DNA of 31,874 nt from Halocaridina rubra (GCA_037179515.1 JAXCGZ010014194.1:1-31874), one strand, 5' to 3'; shown: positions 1-9,760, numbered from the stretch's first letter. Numbers and translations: made by a program. The notes: generated from the letters alone by a model not told the origin.

Positions 1-155
1 GCATGTATGTTTATGCATGTAATATTAATTATATTTTATTGGTAGAGGATTTAATTTTGAGATCGTGGTAGGCCTCTACTGAAGCCGTGTTAGGATTTCC
101 GAATTTAGGGGGTTATAAGATCGAAGGGTAAATAACACACAGGAAATCCTCCACA
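1..155. other. Unassigned flank left of the LTR repeat
   Basis: AT-rich sequence with no open frame or motif I recognise. It does not resemble the sequence at 12590-12745 that adjoins the other copy of the LTR repeat, nor does it continue the LINE found to the right of 13356. It is either original flank, another insertion cutting the LTR, or a rearranged junction. Confidence 0.5.
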
Positions 156-768
156 TGTAGGATACATTTCTCGAGTAGTAACTGGCTCTGATATCATTTA
201 AGGACTATTTTAGTGGTGGTCCCTGGCAGGCAATTATAGCAGAGATGCAAGGGAGAGACAGTATTTTAGGTGCAACAAGTGGAAGCAAATAAAATAAAAC
301 GAGAATAATAATGAAAAGTTAGGTTACTGGTAAACAATCTCCAGAATCTTCTTTGCTCGTAGGAGACGGAATTTAAGTACTCAAATAATAAAGAAGCTAC
401 TGATATATATAGACAGGCTAATGACATAACAGCAAGATTAAATTTATAACAAAATTATCAGCAAGAACAATTTTTATAATAAGAAAATTGTAAACAAAAT
501 GTATCTGGTGAGTTCAGTGAAGAGGTGTAAAAAAAGTAGGAGCAGCCTTTATATCGGGACTATACTTCTACACGTACAAGAAGAGTAAATAAGGTATATT
601 TAAAATTAGCTATACGCTAAAATATAAATTGCAAATAATCATAATCTGCAAAAGTCAAGAAGTGGGAATTACTTTTTTTGTTTGAAAAATGACAGTTAAG
701 TCACTAAATTAATTAATAAGGCATCTAACAGCCTCCTCTGGTGACTTTGAGCGAAACACTCTGTCACA
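156..768 (-). repeat. 3' LTR copy (613 bp, possibly truncated)
   Basis: This stretch matches 12746-13356 in the same orientation, with roughly 20 differences over about 612 aligned positions by eye. In element sense it begins TGTGACAG at 768 and the match ends at CCTACA at 156, giving TGT...ACA ends. A purine-rich AGAAAGGG lies just inside it (about 771-780, complement), as expected for the polypurine tract before a 3' LTR. A TATA-like TATAAAGG is at 547-554 on the minus strand. The partner LTR appears to extend a further 1.5 kb, so this copy may be cut short at 156. Confidence 0.85.
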
Positions 769-1464
769 AAGGCCCTTTCTAGAGAATATTGATTTAGCAA
801 AATTTTACTACAGAAGGCGAAAAAAGAACAGAGGAAGTTATGGTGACTTCAGTGTTATTATGAGGGATGAAATATCCTTTTCATGGAAAAGGACAAATGA
901 ACAATAAGAATGGGATCCACCACTGGAACATATCGTACTATTAGGAAAAGTGAACATGTCTTATAAACAAAACTTTAAATGACATGCAGAATATAAAAGA
1001 AATGTGATCAAATTCAAATTTCAAAAAAAATAAATCACAATGGATATCAGTGAATATCAATATTTAAGTTTATGAATGCTTCACATGCAAGAAGGCAATA
1101 ATATAATATAAAAAAAAAATACAGTATACGCAAATTAAAAATTTGAACCACGTCGTCGTTAACATTGGCGACTGGACTTAAAGCAGTTTCAGCTATACAA
1201 CACTAAACTAAAATGTTTCCGCCATGTTCTGGCTTTCAAAGTCCCACAAAGGGAAATATAAAACTACGATCAAAGAATTATTCTTCATCTTTTACGTCTT
1301 CCATTAGGAATAACGTTTGTACACTAAAATAAACAAGTACAGTACAGTATTAAAGACATAAAAGATAAACATAAAGAATAAACAACACATTAGAGAAGTA
1401 ATCTTTACTAACTAGTCAAATTTAGGCTAACAGCACCAGCTTCCTCATTTGAGGGTAACGACCG
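769..1464 (-). other. 3' non-coding region of the Gmr1-like element
   Basis: About 700 bp between the end of RNase H and the 3' LTR. It is AT-rich with no sizeable open frame on either strand. It shows no envelope-like gene. The purine-rich AGAAAGGG next to the LTR is a candidate polypurine tract. Confidence 0.6.
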
Positions 1465-2651
1465 TCAACTTAGAAGATCAGCAAGGTAATTGTCCTTGCC
1501 TGAACATGTTGGGCAGTGAATTTGAAAAGATTCAGGTAAGGTGCCCACCTTTTCAGACGAAGATTTAGCTTGTCTGCAGTCTGTAAATATAGGAGAGGTT
1601 GGTGGGCAGTTCTCAATGTAAAATGTTGGTCATACAGATGGACTTCAAATTTCTTTATGGCCCAATATGCAGCTAGAGCTTCCTTCTCCACGGTAGAGTA
1701 ATCTTGCTCTGCAGGGCGAAGCCTGCGGCTTGCATATCGCACTGGAGCTACTTCTGCTGAGTTGTCTGATCGGGCTTGCAAGAACCCAGCACCCAGGCCT
1801 TCGTCTGAGGTGTCGGTCTGCAAGATAAATGGAAAATCAAGGTTTACCAGTTGTAATACTGGCTCACCCGCCAATGCTTCTCGGAGCTTGAAAAATGCTC
1901 TCTCCTCTTCATCTGTCCATTGGACAGGGGAGGTTTTACCTTGCTTTGAGGAGGTCATTTGCTGCAAAGGGGCAGCGATACTATTAAAGTGTGGAATGAA
2001 CCATTGGTAGTAGCCGACACTACCCAGGAATGATCTCAGTTGAGTGACAGTAGCAGGTTTCTCCATATCCTTAATAGCTTGTACCCTGTCATGTAAAGGG
2101 AACATAACTCCTTCTCCAACCACGTGGCCAAGATACTGCAATTGTGTGAAACCAATCTCACATTTGGAAGGCTTCAAATGAAGTCCATGCTGGTTCAGAC
2201 GAGTGAGAACTCTGCGGAGGGTCTCGAGGTACGATGACCAATCCTGAGAATGCACCAGGATGTCGTCTATAAAGCATGAAACATTGTCGAAATCCTGTAG
2301 TATTATCCTCATGAGTCTGCTGAAGCAGCCAGAGGCATTTACCATACCAAAAGGCATGACCCTGAACTGGTATAGACCATATCTTGTGGAAAAGGCTGTA
2401 AGAGGCTTGGTAGTCTCGCTCACCGGGACTTGCCAAAATCCACTGGCCAGATCCAACTTGGACAGGTAACAGGCTTTGGAAAGCAACAAGAAAATATGCT
2501 CGGCGTCAGCAATGGGCTCTCCATCAAAGATGGTACGGGAGTTAAGCTTACGACAGTCAAGGCAGAACCTGTGACTGCCATCTCCCTTACGCACTGCCAG
2601 TAACGGCGAGCACCAAGGCGAAATGCTCTTTTCAACTATTCCGAGGCAGAC
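1465..2651 (-). pseudogene. pol: Reverse transcriptase and RNase H, Gmr1-like pol (broken)
   Basis: The open segment 2594-1470 carries the RT fingers and palm followed by RNase H. Counting from 2594, visible motifs are LDLASGFWQV (about residues 47-56), the gypsy-type PFGMVNA, the catalytic FIDD (about 108-111), FLGSVGYYQWFI in the connection region, and RNase H residues D261 (QTDTSDEG) and VEKEALA (about 302-308). The usual TDHxPL motif reads TAHQPL here, so one expected acidic residue of RNase H is missing. The stretch joins the preceding segment in the same frame across an amber stop at 2652-2654. Near the C-terminus (about 1500) a frameshift moves the reading into LIF-stop. Another frame there ends in NYLADLLS with a stop at 1465-1467, which looks like the ancestral end. 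The family function is copying element RNA to DNA in cytoplasmic particles. Confidence 0.9.
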
Positions 2652-3362
2652 CTACGTGTCAAGATCTTCCTTCTGCCGTAAGGACAGCTGGTGGGGAGGA
2701 CCATAGGAATGCCGAAATGGCTCTGGGTCAATCAATCTGACATGATGCTCAAGGGTAACGGTAATGCCTGGGAGGTCGTTGAAGACGTTCTCATAGTCCT
2801 CTAATAGTTTGTTCAGCTGTTCCCGCTGACTCAGTTGCAGTCTGGAGTTAATAACGCAATTACTCACACTTTCCTTTCGGTGTGTGGGAATGGCAGGATC
2901 CTTACCATCATCAAAAGCTAAGCTTATGTCTTCAATTGCAAGGGCGATGGCTGCGGCCAGAGGGTCTTCTTCCGAAAAACTCCACTGCCGTAAGTCTGTC
3001 TCCACTGCAAGGGTGGAGTATTCCAATATAGGAAGTAAGGGGTGGCTATAATGGAGCACCTGTGTTGCTGGAGCCTCGGAGGTTCTGTTGATGCTGGGGG
3101 CATCTATAGGTGTTGCTGAGAGTGCCAGCTCAGGATCCCTGTGGGCCTCTGGGTCCTCACAATACAGCTTCAGCTGGTTAATGTGGTATTTCCGGTTATT
3201 GCCATCAACATTTAGCACATAATTGTCAGGGGTCACCCGGTGTACCACAGTGTACGGTCCTTTCCAGCATAGCATTAGCTTGCGGGTATCTGTTGGAAGA
3301 AGTAACAGAGCTCGATCTCCGGGTGTCAGGGCACGACGCCACGCACACTTGTCAAAGAGGAG
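2652..3362 (-). pseudogene. pol: Integrase C-terminus (GPY/F) joined to RT N-terminus
   Basis: This segment proves the gene order. It opens with the integrase chromatin-side GPY/F module (WKGPYTVVHRVTPDNYVLNV, followed by the YHINQLKLY type end). It continues through an acidic linker of about 90 residues, then enters the RT N-terminus (NVFNDLPGITVTLEHHVRL, then an arginine/proline stretch and LRQKEDLD). The same frame continues from integrase (stop at 3363-3365) and into RT (amber stop at 2652-2654), so a single long pol is interrupted by two stop codons. In usual gypsy elements GPY/F ends the polyprotein. Here it is in the middle. Confidence 0.88.
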
Positions 3363-4508
3363 CTAAGCAGTCTGCTGGTGACCCTTAATGGCTAATTGTG
3401 CAGTTTTCCAAGCCTTTTTGAGGTGAGACGAAAACTTCAATATATACTCATTGACGTCCCTATCGTCATCTTCGATGGTAGGTGAATTCCAACATTCTGC
3501 CAAGAAGTCCACTGGGCCTCTGACCTTATGACCATAAATCAGCTCGAAAGGCGAGTATCCAGTAGTGTTGTGGGGCGTGTCTCTGAAGGAGAAAAGTGCA
3601 GCAGGGACGTACTTGTCCCACTGCCTAGGTATATCTATCACTAGCTTGCGCAAACATTGCTTCAATGTCCCGTTATAGCGTTCGCATGCTCCATTTGATT
3701 GGGCATGATAGACACTTGTACGAATGTGCTTCATTTCTAAAAGGTTACAGAAAGCCTCAAAGTGCCTACTTGTAAACTGACTTCCATTGTCAGAAGTGAC
3801 CTGCTCAGGAAAGCCAACCCTGGAGCAGATTTCAAATAGGGCATGAGCGACTGCTTCAGTTGTGATAGAAGACAGTGGCACTGCATCTGGGTACCTTGTT
3901 GCCAGGTCAACATATACCAGGAGGAACTGTTTGCCCGTGGACGAAGCTGGATTAATAGGACCTAATATGTCAATAGCGACATTGGAAAATGGCTCCAATG
4001 AGAGCTTAGTTATCCCCATGGGAACTTTCGGTACCGGTGCCGTAGAGGTGGTTTGACAGACAGGGCAGGAGCCTACATATCTGTCTACCTCGGTGTACAT
4101 GTTTGGCCATGCAAAAGCCTTCTGAAGGACATGCCGAGTTTTTGCTTTGCCTCTGTGTCCACTCAGAGGTAAATGATGTGCCACATACATAGCCTGGCGG
4201 CGCAACGAAGCGGGCACCACCAACTGTTTAAAGGTGTGGCCATCTTTAGTCACATGCCTACGAAGTACTCCATCTTCAAGGGCGTAAGTGATATGGCCTC
4301 CTCCTCTCACCGTGAAGGTCCTTCCCTCGGTGGCCTGCTGCATCCAGTGTTTGAGGCTGGGGCAATCTTGCTGCAATTTGGCAAAGTCTGGACGGGACTT
4401 CAATGGCCCTAGAGGTGCATCATTTGGTAAAGGAAGGGTAAACATTACGTGTACTAACTGCGGCAGACTCAACGGAGTCAGTCGGAGAATCGTCCAAATT
4501 CTTGGCAT
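3363..4508 (-). pseudogene. pol: Integrase, Gmr1-like pol
   Basis: An open segment of 381 codons. It has the zinc-binding HHCC module (histidines near residues 112 and 118, CPVC at 148-151) and the DDE catalytic core: D180 in AIDILGP, D240 in TSDNGSQF and E276 in NGACERYNG. The last two are 35 residues apart, the standard retroviral-type spacing. The first 20 or so residues are probably out-of-frame carry-over, because the protease segment overlaps here in another frame; a frameshift lies near 4440-4500. It ends at a TAG (3363-3365) after which the same frame continues into GPY/F. The role is inserting the cDNA into host chromosomes. All catalytic residues are retained although the polyprotein is broken. 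Confidence 0.92.
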
Positions 4509-4896
4509 CGAGGCCAGGAGTTGCTGTTGAAATGGCTTTATATGACTTCCCCCGAGGGAAGTTATAATGAGAAATGTCCTTATGGTAGAGGTCGGCCTGG
4601 AAAGTAGGAATTAGGTTCAGTGCACGACCCATCAAGACAGCGTACATAAGCCCAATCATTGTCACTGCTGGGGCTTTTCCCTTGTAGTATTTGCAATCCA
4701 GGTTAATGACACAGCAGCGTCGTATTTGGGGTGCTCCTTCAGCAACCTGCACACAAACGACTTTGCCGGTATAATCTTCATCCCTGACGAATCTCTCGTC
4801 AACAAATATGCCATTGGCCCCTGTGTCAAGGGCTATCTCAACTTCCACATCATTTATAGTTCCTAGACATTTTGGGATACCTGCGAATTTCCCCAT
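4420..4896 (-). pseudogene. pol: Retropepsin-like aspartic protease, Gmr1-like pol
   Basis: The segment has the aspartic protease signature ALDTGANGIFVDE with the catalytic aspartate near residue 24, preceded by IPKCLGTIND. In families of this type the enzyme cleaves the Gag-Pol polyprotein. A CQCGTHR stretch immediately upstream in the same frame (about 4900-4925) marks the entry from gag. The frame runs out at 4420 and overlaps the integrase segment in a different frame, which I read as a frameshift mutation in the linker. The ATG at 4896 is internal and is not a natural start. Confidence 0.88.
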
Positions 4897-5140
4897 TCGG
4901 TGAGTTCCACATTGGCAAGTTTGTACGTAGGTTCCTCGGCGTTATCCCCAGTGGCCCTTTCTGGCCTTATTTCTACAGCATGGGCCATGTGCATGGCCGG
5001 ACGGCTTTGTGGGCCGCCGCTGTGTGAGGGAGTGTGGTGGCTCTTAGAGTTTTGCTGAAAACCCTGGGAAGGTGGAGCAGAGTAATGGCCTTTGCCTTTG
5101 AACTGCTGAGGCTTAGGTCTTACTGAGTTATCCTTCTTGA
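4897..5140 (-). pseudogene. gag: C-terminal gag / gag-protease linker, Gmr1-like
   Basis: Between the CR1 insertion and the protease lies a low-complexity region. In one minus frame it is rich in Q, K, S, H and P (for example KGKGHYSAPPSQGFQQNSK), typical of the disordered end of a gag. I see no clean CCHC zinc knuckle here, so that part was either lost at the LINE insertion or decayed. It continues the gag reading interrupted at 8795. Confidence 0.55.
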
Positions 5141-5168
5141 GTGATTACCTAATTGTGATTACCTAATT
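5141..5168 (-). repeat. 3'-terminal tandem repeat of the CR1-like LINE (2 x 14 bp)
   Basis: Plus-strand GTGATTACCTAATT occurs twice in a row at 5141-5154 and 5155-5168. In element sense the unit is AATTAGGTAATCAC. CR1-type LINEs commonly end in short tandem repeats instead of poly(A), and this marks the 3' end of copy 1. Confidence 0.8.
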
Positions 5169-5231
5169 GTGTTTACGGGAAAGAGCCCAAAGCTCGTATC
5201 TTCCCGTCTGCTCATCAGTTCCATTTTATAC

Positions 5232-6329
5232 TTAGTGATACTTATCATACCTGTCCTTAAAACTATGGATTGAGATAGCATTAACTACCTCCTCGCTTAG
5301 CCAATTCCAATTATCAACTACTCTTACACTGAAAAAGTATTTCCTTACATCCTGCAAAGAAGTTTTCTTACGAAGCTTCAAACTATGACCTCTAGTTCTA
5401 GAGCCAGCCATATCAAAATATCGATCCCTATCCACTCTATCATAACCATGAAGGAATTTAAAGACTGTCACCATATCCCCCCTCACTCTTCTAACTTCGA
5501 GTGATGGTAAGTCTAATTCCCTCAGCCTCTCATCATAACTGAGATTGCGTATTTCTGGCACCAGTTTCGTGGCATGTCTTTGAACTTTTTCAAGTTTAGC
5601 TATGTGCTTTTTCAAGTGCGGATTCCAAAAGGGGGCTGCATATTCGAGTTTTGGCCTCACATAGGTTACATAAATATTTCTGAACATTTCCTTGTCCATG
5701 TGCCTGAAGGCTACCCTTACATTTGATAAGAATGCATATGCTGCCCTTACTATGCCATTTATATGTATTTCTGGAGACAAATCTGCCAGTATGTTTACTC
5801 CTAGATCTCTCTCATTTTCTGTCTCTTGAAGTTGTACTCCAGCCACCGAGTAGTCAAGCTTGGGCCTTCTTGCACTTGTACCCATTCTCATTACCTTACA
5901 TTTTGAAGTATTGAATTTCATTAGCCACTTTTCTGACCACTCATGCAGATTATTTAGATCCTCCTGAAGTTCTCTACCATTGTTCTCGTTTTTTACTTTC
6001 TTCACAATCTTTGCATCATCTGCAAACATATTCATGAATGAATTTACAGACTCTGGTAGGTCATTTACATATACAAGGAACAAAAGTGGCCCTAAAACTG
6101 AACCCTGTGGAACTCCACTACTAACTCTTCTCCATTCAGACACTGAGTGTCTTACTCTAACCCTCTGTTCCCTTCCTTCTAAGTAAGTTTTTATCCATTC
6201 CAAAACATTTCCACCTATTCTAGCCATTGATTGCAGCTTCCTAATAAGTCTCCCATGTGGAACAGTGTCAAACGCTTTCTGGAAGTCTAGGAATATGCAA
6301 TCTGCCCAGCCCTCTCTTTCCTGTAAGAT
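5232..6329 (-). pseudogene. CR1-like ORF2, RT palm to C-terminus (copy 1)
   Basis: The frame continues directly from the upstream RT part across the TGA at 6330-6332. It contains FLDFQKAFDTVPHG (RT motif A with catalytic aspartate), SSGVPQGSVLGPLLF (motif B), MFADDAKIV (motif C, catalytic DD), KCKVMRMG (motif D), YVRPKLEYAAPFWNPHLKK, and the CR1-type C-terminal FFSVRVVDNWNWLSEEVVNA motif. It ends at 5232 just before the 3' UTR. The downstream RT part is otherwise unbroken, making this the best-preserved RT piece in the window. Confidence 0.9.
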
Positions 6330-6788
6330 TCAGCTTACCTTATCATAAAATTCTAATAAGTTTGTTACTGTTGATCTACCTTCTCTGAAGCCATGTTGCC
6401 TCACTGACAAAAAGTTGAAGGATTCCAAGTGAAGAGAGATATGTTTCCTTAGTAGTTTCTCCATAACTTTGCAAACTATGCTGGTCAAGGAAACTGGTCT
6501 ATAGTTCAGAGCCGTATCCCTCCTTCCCTTTTTGAAGATAGGTATCACATTTGCTTGTTTCCAGCATCTTGGAATCTCCCCCAACTCCAGTGACTCCTTA
6601 AATATGATACTTAGTGCCACTGATATTGTGTTTGCGCATTTTGTAAGCACATGAGGGGATATGTCATCAGGACCTGTAGCTTTATGAACATCTAAATCCA
6701 TCAGCGCTTTGCATACCTCTGTGGCTGTAAGGTTGATGTTCTCTAATACCGGCCCTTGAGCTTCTATCACTGCAATCTGAGGTGGTGG
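6330..6788 (-). pseudogene. CR1-like ORF2, N-terminal RT part (copy 1)
   Basis: This segment holds the RT fingers: KATGPDDISPHVL, PRCWKQANVIPIFKKG, YRPVSLTSIVCKVMEKLL and QHGFREGRSTVTNLLEFYD. It is out of frame with the upstream endonuclease part (frameshift near 6780-6790) and stops at a TGA (6330-6332). The same TGA exists at the matching position of copy 2 (15931-15933). Confidence 0.88.
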
Positions 6789-7626
6789 GGGTATTTTCTA
6801 CTGTAAATACTGACTGAAACTCCGTGTTCAATTCTTTGCAGATCTCTTCATCCATCTCAGTGATGCTTCCATCCGCTCTCTTTAGCCTTAAAACCTGTTC
6901 TTTTACCTTCAGTTTTCCTCTGATAAAGCTGTGGAAAAGCTTGGGATTTTCTTTAGCCTTCCTGGTGATGTCCCTCTCATAGTCTCTCTCTGCCTCTCTC
7001 CTTTTACTTAGGTAGTCATTTCTTGCTCTTTTGTAGGTTTGCCAGGCATTTATGTTTTTTCTCCTCCTATACCTTTTCCAGCATTTGTCTCTCCACTCCG
7101 TAGCTCTTTTACACCCATTATCGAACCATTTCTCTCTGGCATGAATTACACCTACTTTGGTGACAGGTATGCAGCAATCTACTATCTTCCCATATTTCTC
7201 ACAAAAGATGTCATACATTTCTTGTACAGATTTGTTGTAAAATAAGGTTCTCCAGTCAATAACTGCAAAAAGCTCATTCATTTTGATGTAATCTCCTTTC
7301 GGATAGTTCCTCCTCATGTCCTCAGTGCCTTTACTCTCAGGAAGAATATCTTCAATGATATACTCAATCAACAACACACAGTGGTCACTCTTTCCAGTTG
7401 GTGGTTCATACTCAATATTTTCAATATCCAACACATTATCTGTGAACACTAGATCAAGTAGTGATGGCTCATCCCCACCCCTGGCCCTTGTTGGTTCCAT
7501 TACATGTTGGTGTAGGAAATTCCCTTGTACGCAATCTAGGAATCTTGCCCCGAATGAGTCCTCACCACTGTGTGGGTCAAGATTTATCCAATCTATCTCT
7601 TTATGATTAAAGTCTCCCATAATCAA
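6789..7626 (-). pseudogene. CR1-like ORF2, endonuclease C-part and linker (copy 1)
   Basis: This has the APE-type endonuclease motifs MGDFNHKEIDW (catalytic D and N) and GKSDHCVLLIEY (the SDH motif near the end of the domain), with EPSLLDLVFTDN between them. A basic linker of roughly 180 residues follows (KRYRRRKNINAWQTYKRARN), leading into RT. It is separated from the N-terminal endonuclease part by a one-base frameshift near 7625-7650, where copy 2 is continuous. Confidence 0.88.
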
Positions 7627-8150
7627 AATCCTACATTTTTTTCCCGTGCCATGTTAACAACTGAGTTTATGACTTCAATAGTACCTATATGACTTTCCTC
7701 ATAAACTTCAAGCCTATTTTGGTTCCTTGGTGGGTTGTATACAACAGTTATTATAATGCTCTCTGACCCAGTATTTATGCGAGCAACAAGAAATTCCTTG
7801 AACTCACTTTCTATAGCCAAGTTTATTTCTTCAACTTGAATCCTTTCACTTATGAGCAGTGCTATCCCTCCACCAGTCCTCTCAGATCTTTCAACCCTTA
7901 GTATTCTGAAGCCCTTAGGAAAAACTGTGACACTGTTTATGTCCTCACTCAACTTAGTCTCTGTAATTGCTACTATATCTGCCTTACTGTTGTGAATCCT
8001 ATCTTTTAATTCTACTGCCTTACCAGCTAATCCATCAGCATTTGTGTATAACAATCTTAATGAGGCCCCATCCCCTGATCTTCTGTCATTATCTTCTTTA
8101 TCTCCCCTTTGTCTGGAAAAACTCTGTAACGAAAATTTTTCTTCTGTTCT
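7627..8150 (-). pseudogene. CR1-like ORF2, N-terminal endonuclease part (copy 1)
   Basis: It begins the APE endonuclease with LLYTNADGLAGKAVELKDRI, then IVAITETKLSED (catalytic E), GGGIALLISERI and ITVVYNPPRNQN. The frame is open upstream to about 8150, overlapping the end of ORF1 by some 94 bp in the -1 frame. No in-frame ATG occurs before or near the start of the domain, so translation of ORF2 probably needs frameshifting or reinitiation. See the heptamer at 8132-8138. Confidence 0.85.
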
Positions 8151-8794
8151 TCATTTCTTTCATCATTTAACCTTCTTGCCTCTTGCAACAAGTTTTTGAT
8201 CTTTCCCATCTCTTCCTGTGTTCTGTATCGTCTAATGAACACTTCTTTGAATTCTTGAAGGTCTTTTAGACTTTTTTTTCTCAACAATATTTCCCTACAT
8301 GTTTCCCCTCTCTCAAAAGTTACTTTTGTTGGTCTCTGCTTTCCTTCCCTTGAATATTTACCTAGTTGGTGTATGTTTACAATATCTTCACGACCACAAA
8401 CTACTCCAAGCTTTCTTATCAGGTCTATAACCCTAGCTTTATTTTCTTCAAGTCTCCCCTGCCATGTTGGCTCCTGGGATTCACTTATGCCTGAGATTAC
8501 CACTGTCTTCTCCTTATCAAGTGCCTGTCTGATGAGTGGGTTTGCCCTTTCCATCACAACGTCTTTCATTTTTTCGATTACTGTCTCTTTATAGTCAACT
8601 GTTTGTATGTTTTCCAGTGCCACCACCTTTACAGCCTCTTTTACTGCCACATTCCCCTTTGTGCATCAGCAAAGGAAGTTTTCATGGCATTATGTTCCAT
8701 ATTCAGCTCCTGGAACTCTTTTCTGAACTGTTCAATGTTTTCCTTAATCTGGACATTCCAAGCAGCAATCTCGTCTCTCTCAGAAGAGAGTGTG
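8057..8794 (-). pseudogene. CR1-like ORF1 (nucleic-acid binding), 5'-truncated (copy 1)
   Basis: The readable main part (8650-8057) carries VVISGISESQEPTWQGRLEE, then KVTFERGETCREILLRKKSL and a charged C-terminus. The pattern resembles the RRM-like core of LINE ORF1 proteins, which coat element RNA. The upstream piece (8794-8641) continues an alpha-helical KENIEQFRKEFQELNMEH stretch in another frame, so a frameshift lies near 8645-8655. In copy 2 a coiled coil precedes this, and it is absent here. ORF1 ends with a TAA at 8057-8059. Confidence 0.75.
8132..8138 (-). promoter_or_regulatory. Candidate -1 frameshift heptamer A AAT TTT (copy 1)
   Basis: In ORF1 the codons read AAG AAA AAT TTT, so A-AAT-TTT fits the X XXY YYZ pattern in the correct phase. 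The -1 frame is open from about 8150 into ORF2 while ORF1 ends at 8057. The same heptamer in the same phase is present in copy 2 at 17733-17739. Whether a downstream RNA structure stimulates slipping cannot be judged by eye. Confidence 0.5.
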
Positions 8795-9760
8795 GGTGCA
8801 AGGCCGTAATAAGGCTTAGGAGTGTAAGGAGGAAGTGCTGGATGAAGTGAGTTCTGTGAAGGGCCCTTGTGCTTCCCGTTCCTATGATCTCCTTTCCAGT
8901 GAGAATCATGGCTTGCTGCGAGGGAGATACAACTCTGAGGACGAACCTTGGAATCGGCACTTCTTGCCCTCATAGCATCACAGAGAAGTACTCCAGGCTG
9001 GTTGTGCTAGAGGTACTCGTCCACAGCGGCTAAACTTTTCTCGTAGTCGATCTCATCCTTAAGCTGAGTGTCTTACACATGCAACAACATCTGGAGGAAG
9101 TTCAATGGCAATTACATCAAACATCAAGAACGCATACAACTTCTCACAAGGACACTTTGCAACTCGTAACCAATCATTAAAGAGGCGAGCCTTGCGTTTG
9201 CCAAAGGTACTACAGTTCTCCTCCTTCAATGGAAAAGCAGAAATATACCTAGCACGACACTCAGCTGGTGAAAAGTTTTGTGAGGCCAGGAGTGTGCTTT
9301 TAACTTTCTCATAGTCCCTCAGTTGCATTTGGTCAAGTTCATTGACCAGGGCGAGCAGATGGGGCGGCATGGAGGTGAGCAGCCAACGACTCTTCTCAGC
9401 CTCTGTGCCTTCGTTAACTGCCGCAAGACTTTCGAAAGAGCGGATGTAAGTATCAAGCAGTTGCTTGCTGTCGTCTTCGTATTTCAGTCTTGGGGAGGGC
9501 TTCTCACGAGGCTGGTTTCCATTTCCAGTTGAAGGACCACTGCCTGGGAATCCCGCTCGAACCCGAGCAAGCGCAAGCTCATGATCACGTTGTGCTTGTG
9601 CCTCATCAATTGCTGTCTTCTCCAGCTTATCTCAGCGTTCAACCATCTACTCATGAGCCCATTTGAAGAGCTTCTGTCTTGGGGAAAAGCCGTATCTCTC
9701 ACCCCTAGCAATCATTATGTCCAGGTAACGCTCCTCATCGAATGTTTTGATGGTTTCCAT
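8795..9760 (-). pseudogene. gag: gag with SCAN-like capsid, Gmr1-like element (broken)
   Basis: The start is the ATG at 9758-9760 (METIKTFDEERYLDIMIA). An alpha-helical, charged N-terminal part (DEAQAQRDHELALARVRAG) follows, then a linker, then the capsid-like part: YIRSFESLAAV, WLLTSMPPHLLALV, NFSPAECRARYISAF, FGKRKARLFNDWLRV and LYAFLMFDVIAIELPPDV. The pattern of an aromatic/RYxxxF motif followed by a helix with DWL and an LP..V end resembles the SCAN fold. Breaks visible are two stop codons close together near 9640-9655, a frameshift near 9068, a stop near 9012, and the LINE insertion at 8794. The function in the family is assembly of the virus-like particle. Confidence 0.75.

Larger units (their letters stand above)
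5141..8794 (-). mobile_element. CR1-like LINE, copy 1, 5'-truncated, inserted in gag
   Basis: A 3.65-kb non-LTR retrotransposon on the minus strand with an ORF1 remnant, an ORF2 containing an APE endonuclease and reverse transcriptase, and a 3' tail ending in two 14-bp repeats. Compared with copy 2 (15031-18730), it lacks the coiled-coil start of ORF1: similarity begins at the LSSER stretch around 8780-8794, right where the gag sequence stops. The C-terminal motif WNWLSEEVVNA...FKDRYDKYH is typical of CR1/L2-type elements of invertebrates. No target-site duplication is evident by eye. Confidence 0.88.

Noticed and set aside
769..1464. Possible envelope gene between pol and the 3' LTR
   Set aside because: Only 700 bp, AT-rich, no open frame, signal peptide or membrane segment on the minus strand.
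1762..4530. Plus-strand open frames opposite the Gmr1-like pol
   Set aside because: Shadows of RT and integrase; no motif of their own.
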